A DNA stretch of 42,507 nt, from positions 1 to 42,507 of the forward strand of contig MNCI01016195.1 of NCBI GenBank assembly GCA_015680685.1, read 5' to 3'. Within the stretch, counting starts at the first letter, position 1, and each line of letters opens with the position of its first letter. The notes under the pieces are model-generated. The model was not told the origin of the DNA, made no database searches, and saw only the letters and a list, made by a program, of their open reading frames with translations. This document shows positions 31,360 to 41,200 of this stretch, piece after piece. Both the position numbers and the translations under genes were made by a program. This DNA is from Gnetum montanum (lineage: Eukaryota > Streptophyta > Gnetopsida > Gnetales > Gnetaceae).

Positions 31360-33480
31360 GAGTTCAAGCATCAATCAGAGTTTTTTGGACATAGAAATTA
31401 GGAGTTTTAAGGCTTCCACACTAGGCCCCCTTGTTTGCATGCTAGTCAACATGGAAGAAGGGACCCTTACTGTGGAAACTAGAGAAAGTAAATTTTGGGG
31501 AATCAAAAGGTCCAAATTTGAGGTTCTAGGACCTCCCCAAGGTATCATAGGGCTAGAGCATTCAACATTAGGAACAAAGCAAGTTTTGAAGCCTTCCCCC
31601 CTTGTTTCCATGTTGTCCAATGTGTATGAGAATGGGTTCAACATGAAGAACTAAGAATAAAGTCAAAATAGCATAAAAAATGGTCAAATAGGAAGTCAGA
31701 ACCTAGATTTGGGAGTTGTGCATCCCTTAGCTTCATTTTGAGGTAGTTTTGGGTGTCAAAACATGATGAAATGGTTTTCCTCCATTCTTCATGCTAGGAA
31801 TAGTATCCATATCATGGAAGAATGGTGGGAAACCTATTTTTTAGATTCAAGATGATTTAAAAACACTTTGACTAGGTTTTTAGGCCCCCAGTGGTGTAGG
31901 TCATGATTTTGAAAGTTTTTGGTTCATTTTGGACATGTTTTGAGATCATGAAAGCGTATCTCAGGTCTTCTTCCCATATTTCCATGTTAGGGGAGTTATG
32001 CTAGCATGGAAGATTAGGGGAAATGAATTTTAATGGTGAAAATAAGGTCAAAGGAGAAAAATCTCAAGGTCATGAGGTCCTAGGCTTCTCTATTGTAGAT
32101 CTTTGGCTTTTGGAAGTGTCTTCTTTGATCAAAAGTAGAAAAGTAGCTTTCCATCCTATTTTCATGCTATCCAACATTGAGGGGATCCTCTCCAACATGG
32201 AGGAGGCAAGAATCTTAAATCTAGAACAATTCAAGTTGCAATCAACTATGCATATTATCTCTTGGAGTTGCTAGGGAGAAGTGCTAGGGTTTTATGCCAA
32301 AATTTGATAAGTTTTGATACTTCTAAGTGTTTTTTGGGATTCCACCAATTTTCCACATTGGGGCTAGGTAGCTCAATATGGAAGACTAGGGGGAATAGCT
32401 TTTTGGCCATTTGGAATCAGTTTTCTAAGGTTTAAACACTCCAAAGGGTGTTCATAGCTTTCTAAAATGCATGTAAGGTCATTTGATGTTATTTTGAGTT
32501 GTTTACAAGCTCCAAATGAGTCTTCCCCTCATTTTCCACGTTCATTAACATGGAGGAAGGGATCCCCTATGTGTAACAGCTATAAATCTTAGATATAGGC
32601 TAGTTTTGACCTTAATTGATTATGCATGTATGCCTCTAGGGTTGCTGGGATAAAGGACTAGGATTTGAGGTCAAGTTTGACTAGTTTGGAGGTTTCCTAT
32701 ATGGTTTTTGAGCTTCCCACTATTTTCCATTCTTGGGATAGTATGCTTAGCATGGAAGACTAGGGGGAAGCCTTTTGAATTTTTATGATCACTTTTGTAA
32801 GGTTTGAGGACTTGGGAAGATGTAAAACTAGTCTTAGGGTTCATGTATGGCTATAGGGAGTTCATTTTGGATTCCCATAAAAGTTTTCCCTTTCTTCCAT
32901 GCTAGGTAGTGTGAAAGAGATGGCTCTCAAAATGGGAGAACTAAGGGACCTTAATTTTTTTTTCATTTTCTATAATTTTTAACTATGCATCTAGGCTTCT
33001 AAGGTTGCTACTATTAATTACTAATACCTAATGTCAAAATTTGATTATTTTAAGGGTTATTAGGAATTTTTAAATATTTTCCACTTTTTCCCACACTAGG
33101 GCTTCAATGCTTAGTGTGGAAGATTTGGGGGAAGGATTTTTTAGCTATTTATGATCAATTTCAAATAGTTTTATGATTCTATGGTTAGTAGATAGGGTCA
33201 TAGAATAAAAACAGGGCTTTTTGGTGTTTGTTTAAGGTATTTGAGGGCTATTTTTCCATCACCCCAAAGTTATCCTCTTTATTCATTGGCTAGCATGGAA
33301 GAAGTGGCTCCTAGTGTGGAAGGACCAAGGGACTTTTCTTTTTTCTATTTTTTAGTAATTTTGGCTATGCATGGGTATCTACAAGGTTGTTAGTGTTGAC
33401 TATTGATGCCTAAATTTGATATTTGGTTATTCTAAGGGTAAGAGTGAGGTAATTTTAGGTAAGATTGAGGCCCTATTGTG
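31360..33480. repeat. Satellite-like array: ~187-bp monomers in ~370-bp dimers
   Basis: About eleven monomers spaced roughly 175-200 bp contain a (T)TCCAT-GCTA...CATGGA(A/G)GA core. From about 32,000 they alternate between two types, giving dimers. TATGCAT landmarks fall at 32247, 32621, 32984 and 33366 (steps 374, 363, 382). GCATGGAAGACTAGGGGGAA-type landmarks fall at 32003, 32375, 32749 and 33113 (steps 372, 374, 364). Units are clearly diverged, so the array is old. Open frames at 31358-31654 and 32023-32274 are repeat-derived. Confidence 0.75.
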
Positions 33481-33838
33481 GGCATGTTAATCCAAAAATT
33501 TAAAATTTTGAATTTTGAGCTTAACTCCAGCCAATCTTAGCATTGAAGATACTTCCCCCACCCCTTGCACTTTAGTGCACTTCATGTTATGATACACTAA
33601 ATGAGTAACTAGGTTTTAGAGGTGGGAATTTAGGTTTAGATGTGTTTTAATGCTAAATTTCACAAGTTTTGGATCACAATTGTCATTTTTACAAACTGCT
33701 CATTGGAGGAGAGATTTTGTAGAGACTTTTGTGGTAGAAGTAACCTATCCTCAATTTTAAATCCTTCCATATTCTTTGCACACAGTGTAGAACTTCCATT
33801 CTTATCAATTTCAAACTACTCCCAACATTGAGCTTGCT
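33481..33838 (+). other. Sequence between the array and the first exon
   Basis: This lies directly upstream of the ATG at 33839 of the unknown multi-exon gene and could hold its promoter and 5' untranslated region. No TATA-type motif is convincing. Confidence 0.3.
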
Positions 33839-33969
33839 ATGGTACCAAAACAACCTAGAGGAAAGAGCCAGAATCCAAGGATTTAGAAGGTGGATGAACA
33901 AGAAAGGGATTTATCAGGGTTTCCTAGCCTCATTTCAATGCAAGCTTCATCCATTGCTACCTAAGGCAC
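33839..33969 (+). pseudogene. Exon 1 of the unknown gene
   Basis: It starts at an ATG with MVPKQPRGKSQNPRI, then one TAG, then KVDEQERDLSGFPSLISMQA. The basic, proline-containing N-terminus hints at a nuclear or nucleic-acid-binding protein, but this is weak. It ends GGCAC before GTAATT, leaving two bases that complete a codon with the first base of exon 2. Confidence 0.5.
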
Positions 33970-35518
33970 GTAATTCTACCCATTTTTTCTTTGTTTTTTG
34001 GCCATTTTCATTGCTTTTTCTTTTGTTTTTCTTGCCATGTGTGAGGTTGTCCTTCTCAGATCTAGACTAAGAAATGGGGTAAAATAATATTTTGACAAAA
34101 TCCCACCTCTTATTTCTTATTTTCTATGTATATCTATGATCATTTCATTGTTCTAAACTTAGTGTACTTGATTTTGAATTATGCTTTTTCCTTAAAATTT
34201 GAGGTGTTTGACTATTTTTCTTAGATCTAGGCCAAAACATTAATCAAAATTAAATTCTAATGAAATCATACTTTTTATTTTGATGTGTTTTAAAATGGTT
34301 ATTGATCATTTTAAATACTTTTTCAATTTTTTTATCACCATGTTTGGTTTCAGCTTTTTAGCTTTCTACATGAAAAATGAAAGCAATGTTGTATCTTTTT
34401 TCTTAAACAAAATGCTACATATTTTTCAAATCCAATGTTATGGGTTTGTAGCCCTATTATTAATCTTCCCAGTGGCTATTTTTACATTTTATTTGGCTCT
34501 AAAATGATTAAGTTATGGCTATTTTCCTAAGGTCATGAAGTTAGGTTTTTTATGCCATTTTTATATTTTTATGTAAATTAACAAACTTTTTATAAGAAAA
34601 CATCAAGTATTTTGGCTATGTTTTGATATTTTTGGGTATGTCTTTGATTCAAATTTCCAATGGAGGAAGAATCACTCCAATTTTCTTTAAAATGAATTTG
34701 TTATGATTTTTTTGCTAAGCCTATGCCAAAAGGAGGTTTATGCCATTTCCAAATTATTGTCCAAGTTGTTGAATTTTATCTAAATAAAAGGTAATGGTTT
34801 TGAATTTTCATTAAGGGAAGGTACATAGGTATAAATTTATTCTTTCAAATGATGGTTGAGTCACTTTGTTTGGAGCTCAAATGGAACTTTGGCAAACTTT
34901 TTACCAACGTCACGCGAAAGGGGATTCATGGTGATAACTACAGTCTTTTTCTAATTTGTCCATGTTCCATATAAAAATGGTTATGTATTTCTAGTTGTAA
35001 TGGTTATGGATTTAAGGCTTATTATTTTAGTATTCCTTTCATGGTGGAATCACTAAAAACAAATCCAAAATGAGTTTTTAATAAATTTTTGGTTAAACTA
35101 TGTGAATAAGGTTAAATTATGGATGGATGTGATTGATATGTGTAGTTTTTCTTGTAAAACTTATGTTTTAAATATTTTTTGAAGAAAATTAAGGGCTTCA
35201 CTATTTTTAAAAATATTTTTACTATGGATATATGCTTTTTCTAATTTTTAATGCTTTTTTGTAAGATTATGGATGGTTTAAACTAAGGCTTAAATTTGGC
35301 TATAACATTTTGGGCTATGAAGTAAAAAGTTATGGAGGGTTGTAATAATGCATATGTGGAGTTTCTTGGACTAACTTAGATAGACATATTAGAGTTTTCT
35401 ATAGAGACTAATTTCACCTCCAACTATGATGTTTTTTTCAAATTTGTTAAGTAATTCCAATTGGTTATGATTTAAGGCTATACAAGGTTGTAATAATGTT
35501 TTTTCTTTGGCCATGCAG
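33970..35518 (+). other. Intron 1 of the unknown gene, 1.5 kb
   Basis: It begins GTAATTC and ends in a pyrimidine-rich TTTTTTCTTTGGCCATGCAG acceptor. The body is T-rich and holds no domain; short open frames such as 33828-34070 and 34280-34507 read as hydrophobic translations of T-rich DNA. Confidence 0.55.
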
Positions 35519-36336
35519 GGTTTACTTGAAGCTCATCCTCATCATTATGGAGCTCGTGCACATTCTATGCTACATTAGACACCCCAAGGCCAACAACATA
35601 CATCCTAACAAGCCCTTGGAGAAGTAGTCACAATGGTTTGAGCCTAGGACAAGGGAATTCCTTGACTATGTTCTACAAAACATCAGAGTGATGTTCTAGT
35701 CACACTTGTGTATAGATGTGGTTGGGGATATAGTGGAGACTTTGTTAACTTGGACATACAACTTGATTATCAAGTTTATTATTGATAATTTTCCTCCTAG
35801 GAAAATAGGGGAAATAATAGATGCCATCAACCCATGTTACCTTATAGAGATCTAGATGATGCCAGAGTATAGCCAGTACAATTTTGACAATACTCTAATG
35901 GTGCTGCATAGGATCCATACATTTCTCTAGAACCCACCTGGCATCGTGTATCATCTACCAGACTAAGAATAGTTGTTATAGTATTTTCATGTTCTTCTAG
36001 CTTTATTAACTAAACCACCTTTCCTAGTTTCATTAGTCTTATGAACCTCTTATAGGTACAAGGTCAATGATGAAGGCTAGATCATTAACAATCAAACCTT
36101 GGTAGTGCCTTAAACTATCCTAGATGAATTCACCAAAGGCCCTAAGATTAAAACTATTTTGTATCAATAGTTATGAGGGAACTTCAATGCCTATGCAACA
36201 AGGTTAACCCTTTTATAAAAGAAGTGTAAGGTTGAAGGGACGATGCACAACTATTAGCCAGGCTTTGATAATTCCATGAATCAAAACCTTCTAGTTCGGA
36301 CCTCTACTAAAACCACACTGAACAAGAACAGGAAAG
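35519..36336 (+). pseudogene. Exon 2 of the unknown gene
   Basis: One frame carries IRHPKANNIHPNKPLEK, WFEPRTREFLDYVLQNIRVM, DIVETLLTWTYNLIIKFIID, NFPPRKIGEIIDAINPCYLI and EYSQYNFDNTLMVLHRIHTF, broken by TAG/TAA/TGA at sites consistent with Gln or Arg. It then reads YKVNDEG, LDEFTKGPKIKTILYQ and a basic tail TSTKTTLNKNRKG before GTAAAA. The regular hydrophobic spacing suggests a helical globular domain. I do not recognise a family. Confidence 0.6.
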
Positions 36337-36473
36337 GTAAAAATAAAGGCTCTAGCTTATAATGTTTTATCGTTACAAAAATTCTAGTTATTCTATTACT
36401 TTTACTAGTCATTAAACTTGCTTATGCTAATGCTAAACTTTTGGTTATTTCTTTTCATGACCTTCGACCATAG

Positions 36474-37475
36474 GTGATGTCATCATACCACTTTTAGGGG
36501 CATGTCATGAGGATACCATCATTCAAAAGTTTGGTGAGTTGATACTAGCATAGGAGTGGCAAAGGGGATAGGTGACTAGGTACATTCAAGTAAACATATA
36601 ACATGTAAGTTTTCTTGATGTACTTATAATACCCCTCCCTTCCATCCTTGCTACAAAGATGTTACATGTCATCAACTCCTTTAATAAGATGGTTGGTCAA
36701 TTTAGCATCATCATTTGGATTGTGAAGGTCAACATGGATATTGATGAGAATCTCTTTTGCAAGTTATTTAGTATCCCTACTAATAGGACAAAGGTTTCTA
36801 CAAGAATAGTGAAGGAATTGTGCCATCACAGGGAATTTTTAGAATGGCTTTTGAAATTTCTATGGATGGCTTCAATAACCATGATCCAAAGGAATCATAT
36901 CCTTTATTTATGTCTCGTGAATTTCCTAAACTGTTATTCCAAAAGAAGGTAATTGGCATAGGACAGTGGTGGACATTTAAGATGGTTTTGATGGATGTCA
37001 CTAGATTCAACTAGGAAATTGCTTTAGTTGTTGGGCTTTAGGAGGATATCCTTAGGCTCTATGCAGATACCTCTACAATAATCCACATGCACTTTGCATT
37101 TTTTGTGGGTTATTTGAAGAGGTATGCAAAGTCTCTAATGGTGTATAGGAATGGAGAATGGGTTCCCCAAGACCCAAGCCAACTATCTAAGCCTTGGATA
37201 AAGCACATTTATAGAATGGTGTAGGCTCAGAACCCATCAAAGGGGATGAATGATACACTATCTATTATTACCAATAATCTTGATGTTAGGTAGTATGAGT
37301 CCCTTAATAGTATAGATGATGATGAGCCTCTCCTATTCCCAGTGAACATCTTGGAGGCAAAATGACTATGTAGGTAGGTTGAAGGGATAGTGAAGGGTCC
37401 ATGGAGGAAGCACCATTGGCATTAGACTAACCTATCTCAAAGAAGCTTAAGTTTAAACTTAGGCCATCACAGTAG
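36474..37475 (+). pseudogene. Exon 3 of the unknown gene
   Basis: It starts after CATAG with GDVIIPLLGACHEDTIIQKF and continues through NSFNKMVGQFSIIIWIVKVN and MDIDENLFCKLFSIPTNRTK. After a frameshift near 36,840 it reads MAFEISMDGFNNHDPKESYP, KVIGIGQWWTFKMVLMDVTR, IIHMHFAFFVGYLKRYAKSL and VYRNGEWVPQDPSQLSKPWI. A Lys-rich end reaches a GTAGTC donor after another shift near 37.4 kb. It is the longest and best preserved block and the best query for a protein search. Confidence 0.6.
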
Positions 37476-37582
37476 GTAGTCACAAGTTGGATTTTTTTAC
37501 ATTTTCTTATTTTACATTTTAAAGTTTATGGCTACTTTATGGTTTCATGTGTTAACTAGTCTTCTATGTGCTATGGTTGTAG

Positions 37583-38658
37583 ACAAGGATTAGAATATGG
37601 CAACCCAAGTTTCCATAGAGGTAGAACAAATATTTGCAAAAGAGACACTCCTAAAGAAACCTGAGGTTGAAAGGTTTTCCAATGTAAATATTCGAGAGGA
37701 GGTGGTGGAGGAATCAAGTATAGTCATGCCTTAATTTTTTCTTTATATGTTATTGTTTAATTTTGGATTTCATCCTAACCTTTTGATGATTATTATGCTT
37801 ATAGTAGTTCTTGAGCCACTAGTGCAAGCTAATGTCCCTATGTTTTGTGTGAAACCATGGGTAGAGATCCTAGACTAGGTGGAGTTCATGTGTGGGATGG
37901 CTATGGACATCATTGACTTGTTACAGTAGGTTGAACCTAGGATAAGAAAGGACTTTTTTTATGTGCCTTAGTGTTTTTGCTATGTTATAGGTTATGCTTG
38001 TGTTATGGATATCTTAGATTGTAGATTATGTTTGTGGTTGTATTTAATTCTTGTGTAGTTCATTCTATGGAATTAGAGACATGGAGATTGACTTCTTACC
38101 TGAACTTTCCTTCAATGTATCTAGTGTACCCTTAAAGCTCTATGAGGCTCCTACTGATCTAGCAATGTCATGGTGGAGAGTGCTTATGGACTTTTTGAGA
38201 GTGCTCTCATGGTGGAACAATCCCCTACTTATTAGACTACAATTACTACAGGTGAGACCTCTACAACTACTATGGCCTAGAAGCTACATACTTGGACTAT
38301 GGTAGATAGGACCAACATCCTCTCTAGTGTTGATCTTGGGGATCTTGAGTGGGTCAACATGATGGAGGACCAAATCCTTCATCACTTGGAGGAAGGCCTA
38401 TCATATCTATTCCCAAAGGTTATTGAGTTGAAATCCTAACAAGTTTGACATATTTTATGTCTAACATTTTTAGTTTTCTATTTATAGTTTTGGCTATTAG
38501 TTATTAATTGGCTATGTGTTGTTGTATTTTAGGCCTTTGGAGGCATTAACAGCTCCAATGATGTTGGTGGAAATGACACACCACTTCCTCCACCAAATAC
38601 CTTTCAACAGCCTCCATCAACTTACTTTGTTGGCTATTTGTTTTTATTTTCATGTTGA
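37583..38658 (+). pseudogene. Exons 4-7 of the unknown gene
   Basis: Exon 4 (about 37588-37734) reads MATQVSIEVEQIFAKETLLK and a Glu-rich tail. Exon 5 (37805-37968) reads VLEPLVQANVPMFCVKPWVE and CGMAMDIIDLL. Exon 6 (38059-38442) reads MEIDFLPELSFNVSSVP, then after a shift TNILSSVDLGDLEWVNMMED and HHLEEGLSYLFPKVIELKS. Exon 7 (38533-38658) gives a Pro-rich end with TPLPPPNTFQQPPSTYF and a TGA stop. The last intron is 90 bp and phase 0 on both sides. Exon 4 and 5 borders are less certain. Confidence 0.5.
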
Positions 38659-38929
38659 TTACTATTATTAGCCAATACTATGTCATAGATGGTTGTTATT
38701 ATTTTTTGACATATATGCCACATAGTGTTGCCATGGTTATGTATGTTATGAATACTTTAAAATTAAATTTAATATTTTGGTTTTACTTTACATTGTCCTA
38801 GTAAACACTGTAAATGTTGTGAACATTGTGAATGGCTAGGTTGACATTTTGGTCATAACATTAAATGCCTAATCGATGCAATAATAGGGTAAGCAAAAAG
38901 AAGTATAATAATGATAGAAAATATGATTA
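38659..38929. other. AT-rich DNA after the unknown gene
   Basis: This would include the 3' untranslated region of the unknown gene. ATGT- and TGTGAA-type words recur but there is no clear repeat, polyadenylation cluster or transposon end. Confidence 0.3.
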
Positions 38930-39193
38930 CTAGTTTTAGGCCATTGCAAGCATAGCTCATATTGTGTTTCTATTTTGAGGCCATAGCAAGCCATATTACT
39001 AGTTTAAAGTCTTAGTGGATTGTGACACTAGTTTAGAGTCATAGTAGATTACGATGCTAGTTTAGTGTCTTGTTAGACTATAATTTTGCTAGTTTAAGGC
39101 CATGATGGACCATATTGTGTGATTATCTTTTCTAGTTTAAGACCATGTCAGGTCATGTTATTAGCTTAAGGCCATAGTGAGCCATTGTTATAG
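38930..39193. repeat. CTAGTTTA-type minisatellite, E3 side, about 8 units
   Basis: Units such as CTAGTTTAAAGTCTTAGTGG, CTAGTTTAGAGTCATAGTAG, CTAGTTTAGTGTCTTGTTAG and CTAGTTTAAGGCCATGATGG recur at 29-44 bp spacing, beginning with TAGTTTTAGGCCATTG. The closest relatives are the units at 21819-22050 and 30960-31070. Confidence 0.75.
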
Positions 39194-39419
39194 AGAAACC
39201 TATATTTTCTGGTGATTTTATGTCTTAAATTTTTTAAAGGATTTCAACTTATTCACAACATGAGTAAAAGTAAATACGTGAAAATGCAAATGAAAGAAGA
39301 AACTTAGGCTACATGCATAAAGAGTAAAACAAGGTATATAAGAAAAGATATAATAAATTAGGCTACATGGATATTGGCACATCTAGTTATAAGGGCATTG
39401 GATGAAAAGGTGAAGGTCA
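39194..39419. other. Short spacer between minisatellite and E3 protease region
   Basis: AT-rich with AATGCAAATGAAAG-type words, like the spacer at 22.2-22.4 kb in E1. No coding motif. Confidence 0.35.
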
Positions 39420-39422
39420 ACT

Positions 39423-40300
39423 TCACTTGTGCATATTCCTCCTAACCTTTGCAAGATTGGGGAATGAGAAAGGTCCATTTTTCATAATCTTATATTCACC
39501 ATCCCCTTCACTGATGATGCTAAAAGGGAGTTCATCCCATGATGCATCCCATTGTTTATCATTGGATTGTTGCTCTCTTTTGGATTGATGCATCTCATGG
39601 TTGGGAGCTTCTTCTTGAAGCTCCATTTCAGACCCCTACTCTATGTACACATTGTTGATAGCCATGGGAACTATATTATCATCATGAATGATGATTTCAC
39701 ATCCCTCGTAAGGATGGTGTATCTCTTGATGGATGGACAAGGACATAGCTTGTAATTAATCCAACCAAGGTCTTCCTAGGATAAGGTTGAACAATGGTGT
39801 TTCTTTAACCACCAAGAAATTTGTGGTTGTAGAGAATATCTCCCCTATCATAATGTTTCAAGAGATAAACCCCTTGATTGCAACTTTTGATCCATCAAAA
39901 GACCTGTGGATAGCTGTTAATGTAGGATGTATTTGCTCTATTAGGCTCAAGCATTCACCAATGGTGCATGGAAGACATTGGTTGTAGCTTCATCATCAAC
40001 ATACACTAAATGCATTTTAAACTATCATACACATATACTCATGAACATAGGAACCCTATTTACTTCACCATCTTAAGGATTACCCTTGATTTTAGTATTG
40101 CAAAATAATAGGGTTATTGACTTCTTGGTCCTTGATATGGAAGGAACCATCACTGCATGGATGGATTCATTGTTAGAGGGGATGTCCTCACTAAGTGCGA
40201 TGGAAGTCAACATTTTGACTAATGCCTCATGATGTCTAGAAAAAGTCATGATTAGGTCATACAAGCTTAGAGTTGTACTCTTCTTGTTGAGGGACTACCT
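39423..40300 (-). pseudogene. E3 aspartic protease region
   Basis: Minus strand: LVYVDDEATTNVFHAPLVNA (about 39,950-40,000) is the active-site segment, with Glu where Gly is expected. A GRTWID-like remnant and SISLHQKIHHPYEGCEIIIH (about 39,680-39,770) match LILGRTWL and SPIHQEFHLPYENGQVIID of E1. A 67-residue open tail (39423-39626) has an acidic and polar composition and ends FPNLAKVRRNMHK. The protein is collinear with E1, so E1 and E3 are the same family. Confidence 0.7.
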
Positions 40301-41200
40301 AACTTAGTTTATTGTATTGAGGAAGTTTTTATCATTGACTACGGGATTATTATCCTACTTGTACTTTACTTTCTTCATGAACTCCAAAATGCAAACTTTA
40401 GCTTTAGGTTATGGTTGTTGAGGCTTTTCCTCATTCTTTTGATTTTGAGTTTTGATGTCCTCCTATGGCTTGTTGGTTGGAGCAGGTTGAGTAGAGGAGG
40501 TCATGGGTATAGCCAAAAGGGGTGTGGGCTTTGGTGGACTTACTTCCTTTTGTGTCTTTGTTTGCTTATCACCATTGATACTGGGCTTTTGCTTATGCTT
40601 CTTATTTTCCTTGGGTAAGATCTTATAGTTGTCAACCATTAGTTGTGAGGAAGAGGTAGTGACATTAGCCACCACATGAGATTGTTGTGTAGTTGGTTAG
40701 ACTACAATTGGTTGAGTTACATTAGGCTTAAGTAGCTTGATGACAAAATGATCTCTCGGAGGTGCTCATTCTGGTGTTGTTATGATCAAGTGGGATCTTG
40801 AGCTGATGGAAGTTGAAGATGCCCTTTCATCATAAGCAGGTACTCAGATCATGAATGGTTCTCTTGAGGGTTTTCTATCATCATCAATGTTGAATCCTGT
40901 AATGGTGTAAGGATTTTCATTAGCATTCAACAAGTCCTTGTAGACATTCATCAACTAATTTTGTGGCTAGACTAAGTTGGAAGCATCTAAGACTAGCTCT
41001 TCCTTATATATCATCCTCTATAGGTCATCTTTTAGCAGAAGGCAAAAGTCTTTGTCATGACCAAGAAATTGGTAATAGTGGTAGAAGTGGTATAACTTGA
41101 AGTAATTAGGCAACTATCAGTCATATTTTGTTGCTCTAGTGGGGTCTTTCGCTATTTCATAGAACCTATCACACTTCTTTTGGAAATCTTTAAAGATCTA
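40301..41200 (-). pseudogene. E3 gag-protease linker
   Basis: Minus strand: FLGHDKDFCLLLKDDL and RMIYKEELVLDASN (about 41,000-41,070) form the knuckle-like segment. EPFMI-VPAYDERASSTSIS and RDHFVIKLLKPNVTQPIVV give PFVIKVP-type remnants as in E1. A Lys/Pro/Thr-rich stretch follows (40463-40675). The region is disordered-looking and probably flexible. Confidence 0.6.

Larger units (their letters stand above)
33839..38658 (+). pseudogene. Unknown multi-exon gene, decayed
   Basis: Seven plus-strand exon-like blocks can be read: 33839-33969, 35519-36336, 36474-37475, about 37588-37734, 37805-37968, 38059-38442 and 38533-38658, in total roughly 2.8 kb or about 920 codons. Introns 33970-35518, 36337-36473 and 38443-38532 have GT-AG ends, plant-like T-rich bodies and matching codon phases. 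Most stops are TAG/TAA where Gln fits, plus at least two frameshifts (about 36.84 and 37.4 kb). No domain is recognised. Introns argue against a processed copy. It lies antisense to the flanking gypsy parts, so it could be a captured host gene, a gene of a nested transposon or an antisense gene native to the element. Confidence 0.6.

Noticed and set aside
31358-32274. Open frames of 83-98 residues in the satellite array
   Set aside because: They follow the repeat units and do not continue in neighbouring monomers.
34280-34507. 75-residue hydrophobic open frame resembling a membrane protein
   Set aside because: It lies in the T-rich body of intron 1; Phe/Leu-rich translation is expected of T-rich DNA.
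36605-36658. A 54-bp intron with a GTAAGT donor inside exon 3
   Set aside because: The sequence is open and in frame through this stretch and the intron would be unusually short for a plant.
36659-36952. 97-residue open frame as an independent gene starting at its ATG
   Set aside because: It is the continuation of exon 3 of the larger decayed gene: the frame is open upstream of the ATG and shifts at about 36.84 kb into the overlapping frame at 36820-37014.
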